This document shows positions 60,743 through 64,000 of a stretch of DNA of 64,000 nucleotides, in pieces. How positions within the stretch are numbered: position 1 is the stretch's first letter; every line of letters starts with the position of its first letter. A program made the translations under genes and the position numbers. Source of the stretch: Halorubrum aquaticum (lineage in GTDB: Archaea; Halobacteriota; Halobacteria; Halobacteriales; Haloferacaceae); contig NZ_FOPZ01000003.1 in the NCBI RefSeq assembly GCF_900113615.1, forward strand, positions 124,001-188,000, in the 5' to 3' direction. The notes beneath the pieces are model-generated. The model worked only from the letters and a program-made list of their open reading frames with translations. It was not told the origin of the DNA and searched no databases.

Positions 60743-62338
60743 ATGACGAACGACGTACTTCTCGAGAACGCTCGGGTCGTCGACGGGACGGGCGCACCGT
60801 GGTTCCGCGGTGCCGTGGCCGTCGAGGACGGCCTGATAACGGACGTGATCCGTGGAGACGTCGACGTCGCGGCGAACCAGTCCATCGACTTGGAGGGAAA
60901 GGCGGTGTGTCCGGGGTTCATCGACACGCACTCGCATTCGGACTTGGAGCTGTTCGAGGACCCGACGCTCGCGCCCAAACTCAGACAGGGGATCACCACC
61001 GAGATACTGGGTCAGGATGGATTCTCGATGGCTCCGATGTACCGCGACGGCGGTGCCGACCTGTGGGCACGGCACCTCTCTGGACTCGCCGGCGACGTCG
61101 ACGTCGAGTGGACCTGGGGAAGCGTCGCCGACTACCTCGACGCCGTCGAAGAGAACGGCATCGCGCCCAACGTGGCCACGCTCGTGGGGCACGGAACCGT
61201 TCGGTTCGACGTGCTCGAGATGGCTGACCGCGCCCCCACCGACGACGAACTCGAGGAGATGGCGTCGCTCGTCGCTGATGCGCTCGAGGACGGGGCTATC
61301 GGCTTCTCGACCGGTCTCGTGTACTCGCCACAGGTGAACGCATCGACGGAGGAGACGCAGCGTCTCGCCGCCGAACTCGAGCCGTACGGGCGGCCGTTCG
61401 TCGCACACATCCGGAGCGAGGGACGGTGGATCTGGGAGGCGCTCGACGAGTTCGTCGACATTGGTGCCGACGAGAACGTTCCGCTTCACCTCTCACACTT
61501 CAAGGTCTCTGGCACCGAACAACAGGGAAAGGCCGAGCGGGCGACGGAACTCGTCGAGACTGCCCGTGAACGGGGCGTCGATATCACGGCCGAGCAGTAC
61601 CCCTACACGGCCGGAAACACCCTCCTTTCTGCGGTTCTCCCGCCGTGGGTTCACGCGGAAGGACCCGACCACGTACTCGAGGTCCTTCGAGACGAGACGG
61701 CCAGAGAACGGATCCGCCGCGACATCGAGGAGTGGCGAATCGACAGCTGGGAGAACCAAGGCGCTCGCTCCGGGTGGGAGAATATCGTCGTCCGCAATCT
61801 CGACACCGAGGCATGGCGTGAGTACGAGGGCGAGTCCGTCGCCGACATCGCCTCGGACCGTGATCAGAATCCCGTCTTCACCGTCTGTGATATCCTCCTC
61901 GACGAGGAACTGTCACCGGCCATGATCCTCCACACGGTCACCGAGCCCGACGTGCGCGACATCATGGCGAACGAACGGGTCGGCATCGCCACCGACGGGC
62001 TGTTCGGCGCGTATCCACATCCCCGAACATACGGGACCTATCCCCGCGTTCTGGGAACGTACGTCCGTGAGGAGAACCACCTCTCCTTGGAAGAGGCCGT
62101 CAGGAAGATGACGTCACTGCCAGCGCGTGCGATGGGGCTCGACCGGAAGGGTGTTCTCCGGCCGGGAATGGATGCCGACCTGGTCGTGTTCGATCCGGTC
62201 ACCGTGGAGAATCGGGCGACGTTCGAGAACCCGCGACGGTTCCCGGCCGGGATTCCTCACGTCATGGTCGACGGCACCTTCGTCGTCCGGGACGGCGAGG
62301 TGACCGACGCACGACCGGGGACTACGATCAGGAAATAA
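60743..62338 (+). CDS. N-acyl-D-amino-acid deacylase, cysteine-lacking variant
   Basis: A 531-residue paralogue of the deacylase at 49926. It keeps FIDTHSHSD (H63, H65), VAHIRSEG, LSHFKVSG and the aspartate in IATDGLFG, but where the first enzyme has GNCG it reads EILGQDGFS (Q91, D92). It therefore lacks the cysteine that bridges the metals in classical D-aminoacylases. It may bind a single metal or have different specificity; other amidohydrolases with GQDG at this place exist. ATG 60743 is set by the adjacent Shine-Dalgarno sequence. Its 3' end converges on the D-serine dehydratase-like gene. Confidence 0.85.
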   Translation: MTNDVLLENARVVDGTGAPWFRGAVAVEDGLITDVIRGDVDVAANQSIDLEGKAVCPGFIDTHSHSDLELFEDPTLAPKLRQGITTEILGQDGFSMAPMYRDGGADLWARHLSGLAGDVDVEWTWGSVADYLDAVEENGIAPNVATLVGHGTVRFDVLEMADRAPTDDELEEMASLVADALEDGAIGFSTGLVYSPQVNASTEETQRLAAELEPYGRPFVAHIRSEGRWIWEALDEFVDIGADENVPLHLSHFKVSGTEQQGKAERATELVETARERGVDITAEQYPYTAGNTLLSAVLPPWVHAEGPDHVLEVLRDETARERIRRDIEEWRIDSWENQGARSGWENIVVRNLDTEAWREYEGESVADIASDRDQNPVFTVCDILLDEELSPAMILHTVTEPDVRDIMANERVGIATDGLFGAYPHPRTYGTYPRVLGTYVREENHLSLEEAVRKMTSLPARAMGLDRKGVLRPGMDADLVVFDPVTVENRATFENPRRFPAGIPHVMVDGTFVVRDGEVTDARPGTTIRK

Positions 62339-62362
62339 CTGGGTTCGTCGTCGACGGTTACA

Positions 62363-63502
62363 TTATTTCACTTTTCCACGTGCTTGAACGGGCCAGAATT
62401 CCTCGACACGGCCGTCACGCACGCCGATGATCATGTCGTGGAGATTGACAGTCGTACAGACGTGGGGAACAATGAACTCGATTCGATCCCCAACCGCGAG
62501 TGACCCATCGACGTCGGCGGTGTCGAGCCAGCCGTGCTCCTCGGACGCGTTCACGTATTCGATGTCGTCACGGTATCTGGGCACGGGCAGTTGCGACGTG
62601 TCCATCGAGAGCGTTTTGCTCCCGGCGTCGACGACCGCACGGTCCTCGCTAGGGGTGGATATCACGCTCGAGACGACGGTCGCCGCGCAGTCGGTCCGAT
62701 CGACTTCGAACGGTCGATGTTCGAGTTCACCCACGTCCATAAACGGATACATTCCCGGATTGATCTCGGTGACGACCGGATGTCGTCCACTGTATCTCGA
62801 GGTGGCCGTCCCGCCCACTTTGACTTCCGGGACGGAGATACCCTCGGATTCCAGCAGGTCAACTGTCTCCTGTACACGATCCATTGCCTCCGCACAGTAC
62901 GTCTCGTACTCCGCTTGCGTCTCAGCTTCGGATTTGACGTGGGCCTCGTAGGCGAGAAGCCCTTGGAAGTTCAGGTTCGGCTGCTCGCGCACGAACCGTG
63001 CCGTCTCCAGCGCAGGTTCGCCCGGTGCGACGCCCGTGCGGTGTAATCCGACGTCGACCTCCAGGATCACATCGATGTCCTCGCCCCGCTCCGCCGCGGC
63101 CTCCTGGAGCGGTTCGATGTTTCCTGGCCCGTCGACGGTCGTGGCGAATCGATCGAGTTTCTCGGACAACCATACGAGCCGCTCAAGTTTCCGTCGGCCG
63201 ACGATCATATACGAGAGATAGACGTCGTCAATGCCGTTCCTCGCCATGACTTCGACCTCACTGAGGGTCTGACAGACGATCCCGCTGTCACCTCCATACT
63301 CGCTCTGTCGCTTGGCGAGTTCGGCGTTCTTGTGTGTCTTGACGTGCGAACGGAGTCGGACGTCGTTTGCCTCCGCGAACGAGACGTACTCCCGGACGTT
63401 CGCTTCCATCGTGTCGAGGTTGACCAACAGCGCCGGCGTCTCGATCTCGTCTTTCGGCGTCCCTAGAGCTGGTCGCGTCTCCGCGGTCGTCGGGATGGGC
63501 AT
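62363..63502 (-). CDS. D-serine dehydratase/D-threonine aldolase-like PLP enzyme
   Basis: A 379-residue fold-type III (alanine-racemase-like) enzyme. The N-terminal barrel carries the PLP lysine in LRSHVKTHKN. A GGTATSRYSGRHPVVTEINPG phosphate-binding region follows, and the C-terminal metal site is FIVPHVCTTVN. The H-x-C pair matches zinc-dependent D-serine dehydratases (and D-threo-3-hydroxyaspartate dehydratase), whereas D-threonine aldolases usually have H-x-D. It would convert a D-hydroxy amino acid to a keto acid and ammonia. The ATG at 63502 is followed directly by the family start; the upstream 29 codons are not family-like. Confidence 0.85.
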   Translation of the reverse strand: MPIPTTAETRPALGTPKDEIETPALLVNLDTMEANVREYVSFAEANDVRLRSHVKTHKNAELAKRQSEYGGDSGIVCQTLSEVEVMARNGIDDVYLSYMIVGRRKLERLVWLSEKLDRFATTVDGPGNIEPLQEAAAERGEDIDVILEVDVGLHRTGVAPGEPALETARFVREQPNLNFQGLLAYEAHVKSEAETQAEYETYCAEAMDRVQETVDLLESEGISVPEVKVGGTATSRYSGRHPVVTEINPGMYPFMDVGELEHRPFEVDRTDCAATVVSSVISTPSEDRAVVDAGSKTLSMDTSQLPVPRYRDDIEYVNASEEHGWLDTADVDGSLAVGDRIEFIVPHVCTTVNLHDMIIGVRDGRVEEFWPVQARGKVK

Positions 63503-63535
63503 GGGTGAAATACAAAAAACGACGACAAAAGTCTT

Positions 63536-63552
63536 GCCGCCGGCCTGGCGGC
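63536..63552. promoter_or_regulatory. GC-rich inverted repeat upstream of PLP-enzyme gene
   Basis: GCCGCC-GGCCT-GGCGGC forms a 6-bp stem, followed on the plus strand by a GTTTT run. It lies about 35-50 nt upstream of the start of the minus-strand gene, beyond its T-rich promoter (about 63512-63530). It could be an operator, or a terminator for transcripts coming the other way; neither is shown. Confidence 0.4.
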
Positions 63553-63634
63553 GTTTTCGTTGGAGATACCTTATAAAACAGGCATCCACGATATTTCTTC
63601 ATCAGGAGGTGGTCGTCTGTATACTCTCAAAACG

Positions 63635-63677
63635 GTTGTCTACATCATTGGTTCAGATACACAGGATAATAGACAAC
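63635..63677. repeat. Short inverted repeat near the insertion-sequence end
   Basis: GTTGTCTA (63635-63642) and TAGACAAC (63670-63677) are exact complements 27 bp apart. They lie just outside the transposase reading frame and may mark or lie near the terminal inverted repeat of the element, but the other end is outside the window, so this is uncertain. Confidence 0.35.
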
Positions 63678-63704
63678 GCTCTTGTGACGTAAATTGTTGG
63701 TGAG

Positions 63705-64000
63705 TCAGAGAACTTCTCGAATAATCTGTTTCAGTGCTTCTCGTCCTGGTTTGCGGAGGATTCGTCGCCGAAGTTGGAGCGGTCTGAGATACGCTGTCAG
63801 TTTGTCCTTTGAGACGCCTCGATGTGGCGAGAGCCACCGTCGCGCCAGCGACGCGTGGCTCTCGCACGTGTTCACGTGCGCGTCTCCATCAACGTACTCG
63901 CCGTCACCGTGAATAACTGCTTCTCGGTGGAAGTTCTCGTCATCGTCAAGCGGATCGTAGGCCCGAAATCCGTCCGTATAGACGGTCAGCGACTCCTTCT
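63705..64000 (-). CDS. Partial IS1595-type transposase (C-terminal part)
   Basis: The last 98 codons of a transposase, open at the window's right edge. Visible are a TDGFRAYD segment containing a catalytic Asp of the DDE domain, HGDGEYVDGDAHVNTCESHA (the N-x-C/I-E-S region holding the last acidic residue) and RRWLSPHRGVSKDKLTAYLR. This is the pattern of IS1595-family elements common in haloarchaea. The stop is at 63705. Gene and element continue outside the window, so whether it is complete is unknown. Confidence 0.8.
   Translation of the reverse strand, partial: KESLTVYTDGFRAYDPLDDDENFHREAVIHGDGEYVDGDAHVNTCESHASLARRWLSPHRGVSKDKLTAYLRPLQLRRRILRKPGREALKQIIREVL

Overview
The window is chromosome-like DNA from an extremely halophilic archaeon (class Halobacteria; Halorubrum or a close relative is my guess, not a demonstrated assignment). 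The evidence is the high GC, the very acidic predicted proteins, leaderless or short-leader genes with TATA-like boxes, and families largely confined to haloarchaea: a double TatC, Hef, Tfx, an Lrp-TRASH regulator, DUF7344/DUF5305/DUF5807 proteins, HalOD1 and a salactin-type actin. There is no rRNA and no CRISPR array.

Layout. 1-1430: a possible gene remnant, an HTH regulator and a HalOD1-domain protein. 1674-30092: mostly housekeeping genes. These include HAD hydrolase/acyl-CoA dehydrogenase, AIR-synthase-like/AlaX editing protein, LarE, a MutS-like ATPase, RidA, UvrA, the divergent TatCt/TatC pair, Hef with a 34-residue gene in front, an MBL-fold enzyme, a deacylase, Tfx, a BKACE enzyme, PurL, and an orphan ABC ATPase behind a DtxR/IdeR-like palindrome. 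29230-31490: a small accessory patch. It has two toxin-antitoxin-like gene pairs between an intact 48-residue membrane-protein gene and a decayed second copy of it, plus a 139-bp MITE flanked by a perfect 9-bp direct repeat. 31641-40058: an envelope/secretion cluster. It has two Tat-type secreted proteins, a membrane-anchored HTH regulator, a large C-terminally anchored surface protein, a rhomboid protease, a signal peptidase and a DUF5305 protein. 40082-46512: a copper chaperone/regulator pair, an intron-containing tRNA-Gln, a salactin-like actin coupled to an ArlD/E-like gene, pantoate kinase and a SufS-SufU fusion.

46568-63502 is the most striking part: a coherent D-amino-acid/peptide utilisation island. 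One operon encodes an N-acyl-D-amino-acid deacylase, two enolase-superfamily enzymes and a DUF1611 (DgcN-type) protein. A complete Dpp/Opp-type importer follows. Then come an M81 (MlrC-like) metallopeptidase, a second deacylase lacking the usual bridging cysteine, and a D-serine-dehydratase-like PLP enzyme. The importer's binding protein appears circularly permuted: the segment normally at the C-terminus comes first. A plausible job is import of D-residue peptides or N-acyl-D-amino acids (for example from bacterial cell walls), deacylation, and entry of the freed residues into central metabolism through N-acetyl-D-glutamate racemisation and D-hydroxy-amino-acid dehydration. The island ends against a partial IS1595-type transposase at the window's right edge.

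The DgcN-DgcA pair itself is known from haloarchaea and marine bacteria. The linkage with all the other components, the permuted receptor, the actin/ArlD-E pairing and the secretion cluster are the parts that deserve follow-up.
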